Positions 17,184 to 26,179 of a stretch of DNA of 64,000 nucleotides are shown here, piece by piece (positions within the stretch are counted from its first letter, which is position 1; each line of letters begins with the position of its first letter). Position numbers and translations under genes: made by a program. Under the pieces are notes generated by a model. It did not search any database. It was not told where the DNA came from and saw only the letters and a list, made by a program, of their open reading frames with translations. The stretch lies in NCBI GenBank assembly GCA_964483585.1, contig CAZABH010000009.1:21894-85893 (forward strand). Direction: 5' to 3'. This DNA is from SZUA-430 sp964483585. Lineage in GTDB: Bacteria; Pseudomonadota; Alphaproteobacteria; Micropepsales; Micropepsaceae.

Positions 17184-20100
17184 ATGACCGCTAGCGTTCG
17201 AAAATGGGCAGTCCGCCTGTCCTTGGCTACTGGCGCCATCGTTCTTGCGCTGATCGGCCTGTTCGTATGGCGCGCGATGAATGGCCCGGTTTCATTGGGC
17301 TTCATGGCGCCCCAATTGGAAGCCATGATCAATGCAGGCCTGTCCGATGTCCGCATAAGGTTCGACGACAGTGTCATCGCGTGGTCGGAAGACCGTGATT
17401 TGGCGTATTTGCAGTTCATTGGTCTGCGTGTCGTCGACGAAAATGAGGGCGTAATTGCCCGCATACCGAAAGCCAACGTCACGCTTTCCGGACCCGAATT
17501 GCTGCGCGGCGTGGCGGCGCCCACGTCGATAGAGCTTGTCGGTGTCTCGGCCAACGTTGTCCGCCGCTCCAGCGGTGACATGCAGCTTGGCCTCCAGGTC
17601 GGATCGCCAAAGAAAAAGTCGCCGGAAGACAAGTCGGCTGCGCCCTCGAACGTGCCCGCTGACATTCTCAGGTCCATGCTGGAACCCGGTGACACAGATA
17701 AACTCTCGCGTGCCCTGAAAAAGGTGTCCATCAGCCAGGCAAGGCTGTCCGTCTTCGATGAGGAAACGCGATCAAGCTGGATCGCTGACAAAGCGACGTT
17801 GGCCTTTCAGAGGCGGACAAATGGTGTGACGGTATCCCTGCGCGCGCCGGTCAAGCTGGCCGACGGAAAGACCTGGCAGTTTTCCGGCGCGGCCCGCTAC
17901 ACCAAGGGCAAGCCGGATGTGTTGATCGAAGCCGATTTTCGTCCGGTCAAACTCAGCCAATTGGCCGGCAACGGGACCGGGTTGCAGTTTCTCAAGGGCA
18001 TCGACATTCCTGTGGCCGGAAACCTGGCCTGCAGCATGACGATCAAAAGGGGAATCGGGCGCTGCAAGTTCTGGCTGACGGCAGGCGAAGGCGACCTTCA
18101 TCTGCCTGCGCTCAAGCATGATCCGGTGCATCTGCGCGAGGCCGCAATCACGGCCGAGATCGACCTTGAGACCGGACGCTACGCGCTGACCGAGATGACG
18201 TGGAAGGGCAACACCATCCGCGGTCAGGTCAGGGGCGAGGGAGAGGTGCATTTCGCGGATGATGGTGCGCTGCAAACCCTTTCCGCCGACTGGAGCGCCG
18301 ACAACATCTTCATGGACGCGCCAAACCTGTTCGAACGGGGTTTCAACCTCGAAATGGCCCGGTTCCGTGGCACATTCGAAGCAAAGGCGCAGACGCTGAC
18401 GATTGACGAACTTCTCGCCCGCCAAGGACCCTTTCAGCTGACCTTGGCGGGCACGCTGACCGACCACCCCGTGTCCATGGGTGTAAAGCTGTCCGGCAGT
18501 GTGCAAGACCTGACGATCCCCGATCTCAAGATGCTGTGGCCTGCTGGTACCGTGCCCGGTGCACGAGACTGGATCATGGCCAATATTCACGAAGGGTCGA
18601 TCCGACGCGCAGACATCGAAGTGGATCTCGCACCCGGCGCCATCGTGGACGAGCGCATCCCCGACGAGATGATGACCATCAATCTTGATTTGGCCGCGCT
18701 TCGGGTCACCTACCTGGCAGGCTTGCCCGATATTGTTGGCGTTGACGGAACGGCGGTGCTGAACGGAGATACGTTCCGAGGTGAATTGAAATCGGGCAAT
18801 GTCGGTGCCGTCAGGTTGCGCAAGGGCAGTATCCTGATCAACGAACTTCACAAGACCGGCGCAGTGGGCAACATCGAGGGGGCGATGTCCGGCCCCACGC
18901 GCGACTTGATGATGCTGATCGACATGCCAAGGCTTGGCTACCCGACGCGCTATGGCATCCCTGCCGCCAAGGCGGCAGGAACAGCCAACGTCGACTTCAC
19001 CTTTGCGATACCCATGCTGAAGGATGTGAAGACCGAGGACATTGGCATCGAGGTCAATGCCGAACTCCTCGACATCAAGCTTCCCATCAACCAGCGCTTC
19101 GGGCTGACCGGCGGCAAGTTCTCGCTTGCGCTCGACACAAAGGGCATGAAGGCACTGGGTGCTGTCAGGATCAATGACGCGCCAGTCGGCTTCCAATGGC
19201 GCGAGGACTTCACCGGCACCGAACCCGAGGGAACCCAAATCGACGTCACGGCAACGATGGACGATGATGATCGAGGTGTCTTCGGTCTTGACCTCGCCCC
19301 TTATGTAGAAGGTCGCACCGAAATTGTCGCCCAACTGACCGGCCGCTCGGGCAAGATCCAGAACGCAGTCATCAACGCCAATCTCACGGGCGCGAGGCTG
19401 GCGATACCACAGCTGAACTGGGCCAAGCCCGAGGATGCAGCTGCGCGCTTGAAGGCCAACGCGAAATTCAAAGCTGGCGATGTCATCGAGATTTCGTCCG
19501 TGGACCTCACGGGGCGAGACATCAAGGCATCCGGTCGGGTCATCATATCGGGTGGGCAGGTGCAAGAGGCAGGCTTCAGCCGCATTGAGCTTGGCCGTCG
19601 CAATGACTTCTCTCTCAGCTATCTAGCGCAGCCAAAGCGTTCCACGACAGCGACGGTCAAGGGGCGGGCCCTTGATATAGCTGGATTTGATGAGGCAGAT
19701 CCGGAGGGCGCAACAGGAGAGAAAAATGGCGGTGCCCAAGCGCCCGCCATGCCGCTTTCCGTGACTGCCGACATCGCCAACCTGCATCTCAAGGCCGGCG
19801 TTTCATGGACGAACTTTGCGCTGCAATATGCCGACGACGGTCAGCATTTGATCCGCCTGTCCCTGTCCGCCCTTGACCAGAATGCAAGGGTCTCGGGAGA
19901 TCTGACCACCGGCACGGATGGTTCACGCAAGCTGGCCCTGCGCGCCACTGATGCAGGGCGAATGCTGCGCGGAATGACGGGCTTCCGCAGCCTCATCGGA
20001 GGCGCCCTCTCCATCGACGCCGATCTGGCGCCAATAGCACCAGCTTCACGGCGGCAAGCTGCATTCGATGGGCGCCTTGTCATCGATGATTTCCGGATCG

Positions 20101-20597
20101 TCGATCAGCCCTTCTTCGCGCGCTTGCTGTCCGCCGGTTCATTCACGGGCCTGGCTGACCTCCTGAGGGGGGAAGGTGTGACGTTTTCCCGCCTCGAGCA
20201 AACAGTGAAGGGACGTGGCGATGTCCTTACGCTGTCGAGCGGCCGGGCGTCAGGTCCTTCGATCGGGCTGACCTTGCAGGGCACGTATAACCGCAACAGC
20301 GAGCGCCTGGATCTGAACGGTACCATCGTGCCGCTGTATGGCCTTAATTCCATGTTCGAGGGCGTTCCGCTTGTCAGCGACATCCTCGGATCCAGGGATG
20401 GCGAGGGCATTTTCGCCGTGACCTATGGGATCAAGGGCGACGTTGACAATCTGAAGGTCTCGGTGAACCCGATATCGGTCCTGGCCCCGGGCTTCCTGCG
20501 CCGTGTATTCCAGGGCGAGAAACCGGACGCCGCAACCCCGATGCCGCTTCCCATGCCGCAGCCCGGTCTGCCCGCAAGGGTCCCAGGCAGCAATTGA
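17184..20597 (+). CDS. large AsmA-like/YhdP-type envelope protein (DUF3971 and AsmA-like C-terminal regions)
   Basis: This 1137-residue protein has one N-terminal transmembrane segment (about 11-31) and a long periplasmic body of beta-rich repeats. The order fits the YhdP family: an N-terminal block with IELVGVSANVVRRSSGDMQL, a central DUF3971-type region (KMLWPAGTVPGARDWIMANI, about 450-470), and a C-terminal AsmA_2-like region (VIDDFRIVDQPFFARLLSAG, then LNGTIVPLYGLNSMFEGVPL near 1050). Members bridge inner and outer membranes and are implicated in phospholipid transport and outer-membrane barrier function. It ends 11 bp from the convergent tyrS stop. The ATG at 17184 begins directly before the anchor. 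Confidence 0.88.
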   Translation: MTASVRKWAVRLSLATGAIVLALIGLFVWRAMNGPVSLGFMAPQLEAMINAGLSDVRIRFDDSVIAWSEDRDLAYLQFIGLRVVDENEGVIARIPKANVTLSGPELLRGVAAPTSIELVGVSANVVRRSSGDMQLGLQVGSPKKKSPEDKSAAPSNVPADILRSMLEPGDTDKLSRALKKVSISQARLSVFDEETRSSWIADKATLAFQRRTNGVTVSLRAPVKLADGKTWQFSGAARYTKGKPDVLIEADFRPVKLSQLAGNGTGLQFLKGIDIPVAGNLACSMTIKRGIGRCKFWLTAGEGDLHLPALKHDPVHLREAAITAEIDLETGRYALTEMTWKGNTIRGQVRGEGEVHFADDGALQTLSADWSADNIFMDAPNLFERGFNLEMARFRGTFEAKAQTLTIDELLARQGPFQLTLAGTLTDHPVSMGVKLSGSVQDLTIPDLKMLWPAGTVPGARDWIMANIHEGSIRRADIEVDLAPGAIVDERIPDEMMTINLDLAALRVTYLAGLPDIVGVDGTAVLNGDTFRGELKSGNVGAVRLRKGSILINELHKTGAVGNIEGAMSGPTRDLMMLIDMPRLGYPTRYGIPAAKAAGTANVDFTFAIPMLKDVKTEDIGIEVNAELLDIKLPINQRFGLTGGKFSLALDTKGMKALGAVRINDAPVGFQWREDFTGTEPEGTQIDVTATMDDDDRGVFGLDLAPYVEGRTEIVAQLTGRSGKIQNAVINANLTGARLAIPQLNWAKPEDAAARLKANAKFKAGDVIEISSVDLTGRDIKASGRVIISGGQVQEAGFSRIELGRRNDFSLSYLAQPKRSTTATVKGRALDIAGFDEADPEGATGEKNGGAQAPAMPLSVTADIANLHLKAGVSWTNFALQYADDGQHLIRLSLSALDQNARVSGDLTTGTDGSRKLALRATDAGRMLRGMTGFRSLIGGALSIDADLAPIAPASRRQAAFDGRLVIDDFRIVDQPFFARLLSAGSFTGLADLLRGEGVTFSRLEQTVKGRGDVLTLSSGRASGPSIGLTLQGTYNRNSERLDLNGTIVPLYGLNSMFEGVPLVSDILGSRDGEGIFAVTYGIKGDVDNLKVSVNPISVLAPGFLRRVFQGEKPDAATPMPLPMPQPGLPARVPGSN

Positions 20598-20608
20598 GGC
20601 CCACGACC

Positions 20609-21859
20609 TCACACGGGCTTCAGCAGGACGTGCTTTTTCTTTCCCAGGGATAGCTTGATGGCACCGTCTCGCAGAGCGGTACGCCCAAGCACCACCTTGT
20701 CGTCGGATACAGGCTCGTCATTGACGCGCAGACCGCCGCCAGTGATCTGTCGGCGCGCATCGCCGTTCGAGGTCGTCAAGCCAGCGCGCGTGAAAGCGGA
20801 CAGGACGCCGATGCCGGCATCGATCTCGGCGGCTGGAACCTCCACGGTGGGCAGGTTCGCTGATACGCCGGCACCCTCGAATGTCTGTCGCGCCGTTTCC
20901 GCTGCCTGGTTCGCGGCCTCCCGGCCGTGGCACAGGGCGGTTGCCTCATTGGCGAGAACCTTCTTGGCCTCGTTCATCTCAGCGCCGCGCAGGGTCTCGA
21001 GCCGCTCGATCTCGGCAAGCGGCAGATCCGTGAAGATCCGCATGAAGCGACCGACATCCGCGTCCTCGACATTGCGCCAGTATTGCCAATAGTCATACGG
21101 GGACAGCATGTCAGACGACAGCCACACCGCGCCCGCCGCCGTTTTGCCCATCTTCGCGCCGGAAGATGTGGTGATCAGAGGCGAGGTGACGCCGAACAGT
21201 TCGACACTGTCAGTTCTGCGGGCAAGATCGATCCCCGATACGATGTTGCCCCACTGGTCGGATCCACCCATTTGCAGCCTGCACCCGAAGCGCCGGTAGA
21301 GTTCGACGAAATCATAGGCCTGCAGGATCATGTAGTTGAATTCGAGGAATGACAGCGGTTGTTCGCGCTCCAGCCGCAGCTTGACGCTGTCCATCGTGAT
21401 CATGCGATTGACCGAGAAATGCCGGCCTATGTCACGAAGGAAGGGGATGTAGGGCAGCCGATCCAGCCACTCGGCGTTGTCGACCATGATCGCATCGGTC
21501 GGCCCGTCACCGAAGGTCAGGAAGCGGCGGAAGATCTCCGCAAAGCGTGCCTTGTGTTGGGCAATCGTCTCTTCGGTCAGAAGCTGCCTGGTCTCGTCCT
21601 TGCCGGACGGGTCGCCGATCTTGGTTGTGCCGCCACCGATCACCACGATGGGCTTGTGGCCGTTGCGCTGCAGGACACGCAATCGCATGATCTGTGTCAG
21701 GTTGCCGATATGCATGCTGGGCGCGGTGCAGTCGAACCCGATGTAACCCGGCACGCATTGGGCCGTCATGAGCCCGTCCAGTCCCTCCGCATTCGTGCTC
21801 TGATGCAGATGCCCGCGCGCGGCGAACTCGTTGAAGAAGGCGGAACGGAAGGCGCTCAT
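20609..21859 (-). CDS. tyrS: tyrosyl-tRNA synthetase
   Basis: This 416-residue class I synthetase charges tRNA-Tyr. The HIGH-type motif is His50-Ile-Gly-Asn53 in TAPSMHIGNL, preceded by YIGFDCTA; the KMSKS-type loop is KMGKT in SSGAKMGKTAAGAVW. The tyrosine-binding QAYDFVELYRRFGCRLQMGGSDQWGN region, seen as QAYDFVELY and QMGGSDQWGN, is complete, and an S4 RNA-binding domain closes the protein (LRVNDEPVSDD). Length is normal. The gene stands alone, convergent with the AsmA-like gene; the hydrolase gene lies upstream on the same strand. Confidence 0.97.
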   Translation of the reverse strand: MSAFRSAFFNEFAARGHLHQSTNAEGLDGLMTAQCVPGYIGFDCTAPSMHIGNLTQIMRLRVLQRNGHKPIVVIGGGTTKIGDPSGKDETRQLLTEETIAQHKARFAEIFRRFLTFGDGPTDAIMVDNAEWLDRLPYIPFLRDIGRHFSVNRMITMDSVKLRLEREQPLSFLEFNYMILQAYDFVELYRRFGCRLQMGGSDQWGNIVSGIDLARRTDSVELFGVTSPLITTSSGAKMGKTAAGAVWLSSDMLSPYDYWQYWRNVEDADVGRFMRIFTDLPLAEIERLETLRGAEMNEAKKVLANEATALCHGREAANQAAETARQTFEGAGVSANLPTVEVPAAEIDAGIGVLSAFTRAGLTTSNGDARRQITGGGLRVNDEPVSDDKVVLGRTALRDGAIKLSLGKKKHVLLKPV

Positions 21860-21890
21860 GGTGGGCTCGTGTCAGTTCGCGATCGCGGTT

Positions 21891-22547
21891 CTAGGCCGGC
21901 TCCTCGACCGGCGGCATACGCATGTCGAGATAGTCCTCGACACTCTGGATCAGGTCGGGCGTGTGACTGTCGAAGAAATGATTGGCACCCTCGATCTTGA
22001 CCTGCGTGATTTTGATGCCGCGCTGGGCGTTCAGGCGGTCGACCAGCTTCTGCACGTCACCTTCCGGTGACACTGTATCGTTGCGGCCGTGCACGATCAG
22101 GCCAGAGGCAGGGCAGGGGGCGAGGAACGAGAAGTCATAGATATTGGCGGGCGGTGCGACCGAAATGAAGGCGTGGATTTCCGGGCGTCGCATGAGCAGC
22201 TGCATGCCAATCCAGGCTCCGAATGAAATGCCGGCAACCCAGCAGGTCTGGGCACCCGGATTCATCACCTGCAGCCAATCAAGCGCCGCAGCCGCGTCAG
22301 ACAGCTCGCCGACGCCTCCATCGTAGGTGCCCTGGCTCTTGCCAACACCCCGGAAGTTGAAGCGCAGCACCGAGCATCCACGCCGTTGGAACGCGTAGAA
22401 CATCTCATAGGCAACCCTGTGGTTCATCGTGCCGCCGCTGCGCGGATGCGGGTGCAAGATGAGGGCGATGGGTGCCGACTTGTACTTCTGGTGCTGATAC
22501 TTCCCTTCAAGCCGGCCGCTGGGGCCAGCAAAGATCACGTCGGGCAT
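21891..22547 (-). CDS. alpha/beta hydrolase of unknown substrate
   Basis: This 218-residue cytosolic protein has an alpha/beta-hydrolase fold with nucleophile Ser108 in GISFGAW, an oxyanion-region HPHPRSGGTMNH, an acid in VHGRNDTVSPEGD and the catalytic histidine in GANHFFD. It resembles the small conserved alphaproteobacterial hydrolases often annotated as dienelactone-hydrolase-like; a substrate cannot be inferred. It is divergent from the iscR operon and shares the region 22548-22819 with it, and it ends 31 bp before the tyrS start on the same strand. Confidence 0.85.
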   Translation of the reverse strand: MPDVIFAGPSGRLEGKYQHQKYKSAPIALILHPHPRSGGTMNHRVAYEMFYAFQRRGCSVLRFNFRGVGKSQGTYDGGVGELSDAAAALDWLQVMNPGAQTCWVAGISFGAWIGMQLLMRRPEIHAFISVAPPANIYDFSFLAPCPASGLIVHGRNDTVSPEGDVQKLVDRLNAQRGIKITQVKIEGANHFFDSHTPDLIQSVEDYLDMRMPPVEEPA

Positions 22548-22675
22548 GCGGGTCGTTTGCCTCTTTTCGGTCTAGTTCTTGATCAGGTAACTTGGATTTC
22601 CACAGCAGGATTGGAGTTACTTAAGTATATGTTCCGTAAGGGAAAGGCGATTTTCATGAGCCCACCTTGCGCCTA

Positions 22676-22708
22676 ATACTTGACCTCCCGACTGGGGAAA
22701 TCTATATC
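22676..22708 (+). promoter_or_regulatory. iscR operon promoter with IscR type 1-like operator
   Basis: TTGACC (22680-22685) and TATATC (22703-22708) are spaced by 17 bp, a near-consensus sigma70 promoter 112 bp before iscR. The bases from ATACTTGACC through ACTGGGGAAA (22676-22701) resemble the E. coli iscR type 1 operator, which overlaps the -35 in the same way. This predicts repression by cluster-loaded IscR. Confidence 0.6.
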
Positions 22709-22819
22709 GCCTCCATTCGCGAATGTCGGGCGCTTTGTACCATGGGTACCGGGCGAAAAATCAAGAGAATCCCGCCACCGACCGGGAAGCCAGCAGCCGC
22801 ATCAACGACGAGGGCACCA

Positions 22820-23287
22820 ATGAACTTGAGCACGAAAGGCAGATACGCCGTCATGGCCATGGTCGACCTGGCCCGCAGCAGCCAGGGCAAGCCCGTGGCA
22901 CTAAACGAGATCGCCCAGCGACAGGAAATCTCTCTCTCCTATCTCGAGCAGCTGTTCGCCGGCTTGCGTCGCGGTGGCCTGGTGGTCAGCGCACGGGGCC
23001 CCGGAGGCGGCTATCGCCTGGCGCGCCCGGCCGAGGAAACCCGCATCGCCGATATCATGATCGCTGTCGAGGAGCCCCTGCGCGCAACCCGCTGCGATCT
23101 GGCATCGCCCAAGGGCTGCACCGGCCAGAACGGCCGCTGCGTCACCCATGATCTCTGGGAAGAGCTCGGTCGCCAGATCCACATCTTTCTGAGCGGCGTG
23201 ACCTTGGCCGACGTTGTCAACAAGCGCGTGCTGGGCATGAGCCGTCCGATCGACAGCGCCATCCACCAGCAAACGGCTGCAGAGTAA
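22820..23287 (+). CDS. iscR: Fe-S cluster-sensing Rrf2 transcriptional regulator IscR
   Basis: This 155-residue Rrf2 regulator senses Fe-S status and controls the suf operon it heads. The winged helix covers about 1-65 (MNLSTKGRYAVMAMVDLA, then LEQLFAGLRRGGLV and the wing RGPGGGYRLA). Cluster ligands are Cys92, Cys100, Cys107 and probably His110. The spacing C-X7-C-X6-C is wider than C-X5-C-X5-C of E. coli IscR. ATG 22820 gives the invariant MxLSTKGRYA start; the frame remains open 51 codons upstream through the promoter, which is not coding. iscS follows 24 bp downstream. Confidence 0.95.
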   Translation: MNLSTKGRYAVMAMVDLARSSQGKPVALNEIAQRQEISLSYLEQLFAGLRRGGLVVSARGPGGGYRLARPAEETRIADIMIAVEEPLRATRCDLASPKGCTGQNGRCVTHDLWEELGRQIHIFLSGVTLADVVNKRVLGMSRPIDSAIHQQTAAE

Positions 23288-23311
23288 CAGGACAGACTGG
23301 TTCAGGTATCC

Positions 23312-24460
23312 ATGCGGGTCTATCTCGACTGCAATGCCACGGCGCCGCTCAGGCCAGAAGCTCGAGATGCCATGCTCGCAGCGCTGGGTGCGGCCGCAAA
23401 CCCGTCATCCGTGCATGCGGAGGGTCGCGCAGCGCGCGCGCGCATGGATCAGGCGCGCGCCGTCGTCGCTGGCTTTGCCGGAGCATCGCCCGGCGCTGTC
23501 ACCTTCACGAGTGGCGGCACCGAAGCCAATACGCTCGCCATTCTGGGTGCGCTGCAGGCCGCAGCCGAAGCCGGCCAGCGCTTCACGCGCCTCATCGTGT
23601 CTGCGATCGAACATGACAGCGTGCTACAGACGGCCCGGAATGCAGCCTCGCTCCATCCCGGACTGCGCCTGTCACTGGCGCCGGTCACCAGCGAGGGCTG
23701 CGTCGACCTTGCGGCCCTCCGATCGACGTTGATGGAAGGCAAGGGCAAGGCTCTGGTCTCGATCATGGCTGTGAATAACGAGACCGGGGTCCTTCAGCCC
23801 ACACAGGCGATCGCAAGCCTCTGTCGCGAGTATGGAGCCCTGTTTCATTGCGATGCCGTGCAGGCGGCGGGAAAGGTCGCTTCGACACTCGAGGACATTG
23901 ACGCGGATGTCCTGACCTTCAGCGCCCACAAGATCGGGGGGCCTCAAGGCGTGGGCGCCTTGGTGTGTCGCCCTTCGACGCCCATGGCCCCGCTTCTGCT
24001 CGGTGGACGTCAGGAGAACGGTTTGCGTGCCGGAACGGAAGCAACCGCTGCCATCGCGGGTTTTGCAGCTGCAGTCACCGCCCTCGGTGATCCCCCGGCG
24101 CCCACCATGCGGGACGCCCTCGAGGAAAGCCTCCTGTCGGCCTGCCCGAATGCAGTCATCTTCGGCCGCACCTCGACACGCGTGGGCAACACGACCTGCA
24201 TCGCAGTCCCGGGGGTGCCGGCAGAAATGCTTGTGATCGCCCTCGACCTTGATGGATTTGCGGTCAGTGCGGGCTCGGCCTGCTCGTCAGGGCGCGTAAC
24301 CCGCAGCCACGTTCTCGATGCGATGGGCGTCGAACCGGCTCTCGCGCAGTGCGCAATTCGCATCAGCGCTGGCTGGAACACGACTGTCGCCGACGTGGAA
24401 GCCTTCGCCGACGCCTGGAAGAACATTGTAGCGCGCACCCGTGCGCGCGTGGCCGCATAA
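23312..24460 (+). CDS. iscS: cysteine desulfurase, IscS/NifS type
   Basis: This 382-residue PLP enzyme takes sulfur from cysteine as a persulfide. Lys207 (FSAHKIGGPQG) binds PLP and Cys324 (SAGSACSSGR) on the mobile loop carries the persulfide; the SSG context after the Cys marks group I (IscS/NifS) rather than SufS. N-terminal LDCNATAPLRP and NNETGVLQP are typical. It is second in the operon after iscR. A second desulfurase, SufS, is encoded five genes downstream, so the operon has one of each group. No iscU is present, leaving SufBCD as the only scaffold in view. Confidence 0.94.
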   Translation: MRVYLDCNATAPLRPEARDAMLAALGAAANPSSVHAEGRAARARMDQARAVVAGFAGASPGAVTFTSGGTEANTLAILGALQAAAEAGQRFTRLIVSAIEHDSVLQTARNAASLHPGLRLSLAPVTSEGCVDLAALRSTLMEGKGKALVSIMAVNNETGVLQPTQAIASLCREYGALFHCDAVQAAGKVASTLEDIDADVLTFSAHKIGGPQGVGALVCRPSTPMAPLLLGGRQENGLRAGTEATAAIAGFAAAVTALGDPPAPTMRDALEESLLSACPNAVIFGRTSTRVGNTTCIAVPGVPAEMLVIALDLDGFAVSAGSACSSGRVTRSHVLDAMGVEPALAQCAIRISAGWNTTVADVEAFADAWKNIVARTRARVAA

Positions 24461-24470
24461 GGAAAAGAAC

Positions 24471-25922
24471 ATGGCAGACCAGGCAACGATTGACACGGTC
24501 GCCTCTCACGCCGGCGAGCGTTACAAGTACGGCTTCGTTACCGATATCGAGAGCGAAAAGGCCCCGAAGGGGCTGAACACGGACATCGTCCGCTATATTT
24601 CAGCGCGCAAGAACGAGCCGGAATGGATGCTCGCCTGGCGCCTGCAGTCCTTCGAACGATGGCAAACCATGCGCGAGCCCGGCTGGGCCAAGCTGAACTA
24701 TCCGGCGATCGATTATCAGGATCTCTATTACTACAGTGCACCCAAGACCAAGCCGAAGCTCGAAAGCCTCGACGAAGTCGACCCAAAACTGCTCGAAACC
24801 TACAAGAAGCTTGGCATCCCGCTGACCGAGCAGAAGCTTTTGGCCGGCGTTGCTGTTGACGCCGTCTTCGACAGCGTCTCGGTCGCGACGACATTCAAGG
24901 GCAAACTGGCCGAGGCCGGTGTCATTTTCTGTCCCATGTCAGAGGCCCTGCAGAAGCATCCGGACCTCGTCCGGAAGTATCTGGGCACCGTGGTTCCGAA
25001 CACGGACAATTTCTTCGCGACGCTGAACTCGGCCGTGTTCAGTGATGGATCCTTCGTGTACGTGCCGCCGGGCGTGCGCTGCCCGATGGAGCTATCGACC
25101 TATTTCCGTATCAACGAAGCCCAAACGGGCCAATTCGAACGGACCCTGATCATTGCGGACAAGGGCTCGTATGTCTCGTATCTCGAGGGCTGCACGGCAC
25201 CGATGCGTGACGAGAACCAGTTGCATGCGGCCGTCGTGGAACTCATCGCCCTCGACGATGCCGAGATCAAGTATTCAACTGTACAGAATTGGTATCCCGG
25301 AGACGAACACGGCAAGGGCGGCATCTACAACTTCGTCACCAAGCGCGGTGACTGCCGCGGCGCCCGTTCGAAGATCAGCTGGACGCAAGTCGAAACAGGC
25401 TCGGCAATTACATGGAAATACCCGAGTTGCATTCTGCGCGGTGACCATTCCGTGGGCGAGTTCTTTTCGATCGCGATTGCCAACAATTTCCAGCAGGCGG
25501 ACACGGGCACCAAGATGGTCCACCTCGGGCGCAACACATCATCGCGCATCATCTCCAAGGGCATAAGCGCCGGTCGCGCCCAGAACACCTATCGCGGACT
25601 GGTCAGCGCCCACGCCCGCGCCGAGAACGCCAGAAACTATACCCAGTGCGACTCGCTGCTGATCGGAAACAAGTGCGGTGCCCACACCGTACCCTATGTT
25701 GAGGCGCGCAATCCGACCGTCCAGTTCGAGCACGAAGCCACGACCTCGAAAATCAGCGACGAACAGTTGTTCTACTGCCTCTCGCGCGGCATTCCTGCAG
25801 AGGAAGCCGTGACCCTCATCGTCAACGGCTTCTGCCGTGAAGTGTTGCAGCACCTGCCAATGGAGTTCGCCGTCGAAGCGCAGAAGCTCATCGGCGTCAG
25901 CCTCGAAGGAAGCGTTGGATGA
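24471..25922 (+). CDS. sufB: Fe-S cluster assembly scaffold protein SufB
   Basis: This 483-residue subunit of the SufBCD scaffold builds nascent Fe-S clusters. Family blocks are clear: EPEWMLAWRLQSFERW, FVYVPPGVRCPMELSTYFR, SYVSYLEGCTAPMRDENQLH, and QCDSLLIGNKCGAHTVPY, the last carrying the cysteine region implicated in cluster building. ATG 24471 follows AAGGAAAAG at ideal spacing and lies 10 bp after iscS. The 3' end overlaps the next small ORF by 4 bp (ATGA). Length is normal for the long SufB form. Confidence 0.97.
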   Translation: MADQATIDTVASHAGERYKYGFVTDIESEKAPKGLNTDIVRYISARKNEPEWMLAWRLQSFERWQTMREPGWAKLNYPAIDYQDLYYYSAPKTKPKLESLDEVDPKLLETYKKLGIPLTEQKLLAGVAVDAVFDSVSVATTFKGKLAEAGVIFCPMSEALQKHPDLVRKYLGTVVPNTDNFFATLNSAVFSDGSFVYVPPGVRCPMELSTYFRINEAQTGQFERTLIIADKGSYVSYLEGCTAPMRDENQLHAAVVELIALDDAEIKYSTVQNWYPGDEHGKGGIYNFVTKRGDCRGARSKISWTQVETGSAITWKYPSCILRGDHSVGEFFSIAIANNFQQADTGTKMVHLGRNTSSRIISKGISAGRAQNTYRGLVSAHARAENARNYTQCDSLLIGNKCGAHTVPYVEARNPTVQFEHEATTSKISDEQLFYCLSRGIPAEEAVTLIVNGFCREVLQHLPMEFAVEAQKLIGVSLEGSVG

Positions 25923-26179
25923 CCAGCAATGATGGCGAAACCCGCATCTACGTAAACTGGAGTAGCCTTCGGCCCACGACGGTACAAGGCTGGCTCCGTT
26001 TGGTGGCAGGCATCGTTCTTGCCGTGTGCATCCTCGTGCTGGTGGCAGCAGTTGCCTCGACCCTGCTCGTGATTGCGCTGATCGCAGCGACGCTGTCGGG
26101 CGCTTGGTGGATGCTCTCGCGTCTGTTCCGCGGCCGAAACCAAACCCTCATTGCCTCAAGGAACGACCAGGATGCTTGA
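25919..26179 (+). CDS. unrecognised small membrane protein encoded inside the suf operon
   Basis: This 86-residue ORF has a polar N-terminus (1-25), two adjacent hydrophobic stretches (about 26-48 and 49-66), and a basic then polar tail (RLFRGRNQ onward), consistent with a two-helix hairpin in the inner membrane. I recognise no family. It overlaps sufB by 4 bp (ATGA) and sufC by 8 bp, so its translation is coupled to both and the frame is under tight constraint. The coding-like composition and double overlap argue for a real gene; its position suggests a link with Fe-S assembly or membrane delivery, but that is inference only. Confidence 0.72.
   Translation: MTSNDGETRIYVNWSSLRPTTVQGWLRLVAGIVLAVCILVLVAAVASTLLVIALIAATLSGAWWMLSRLFRGRNQTLIASRNDQDA

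Noticed and set aside
17772..19565. 597-residue minus-strand ORF
   Set aside because: It is fully antisense to the AsmA-like gene and has His/Arg-rich, low-similarity sequence typical of high-GC shadows.
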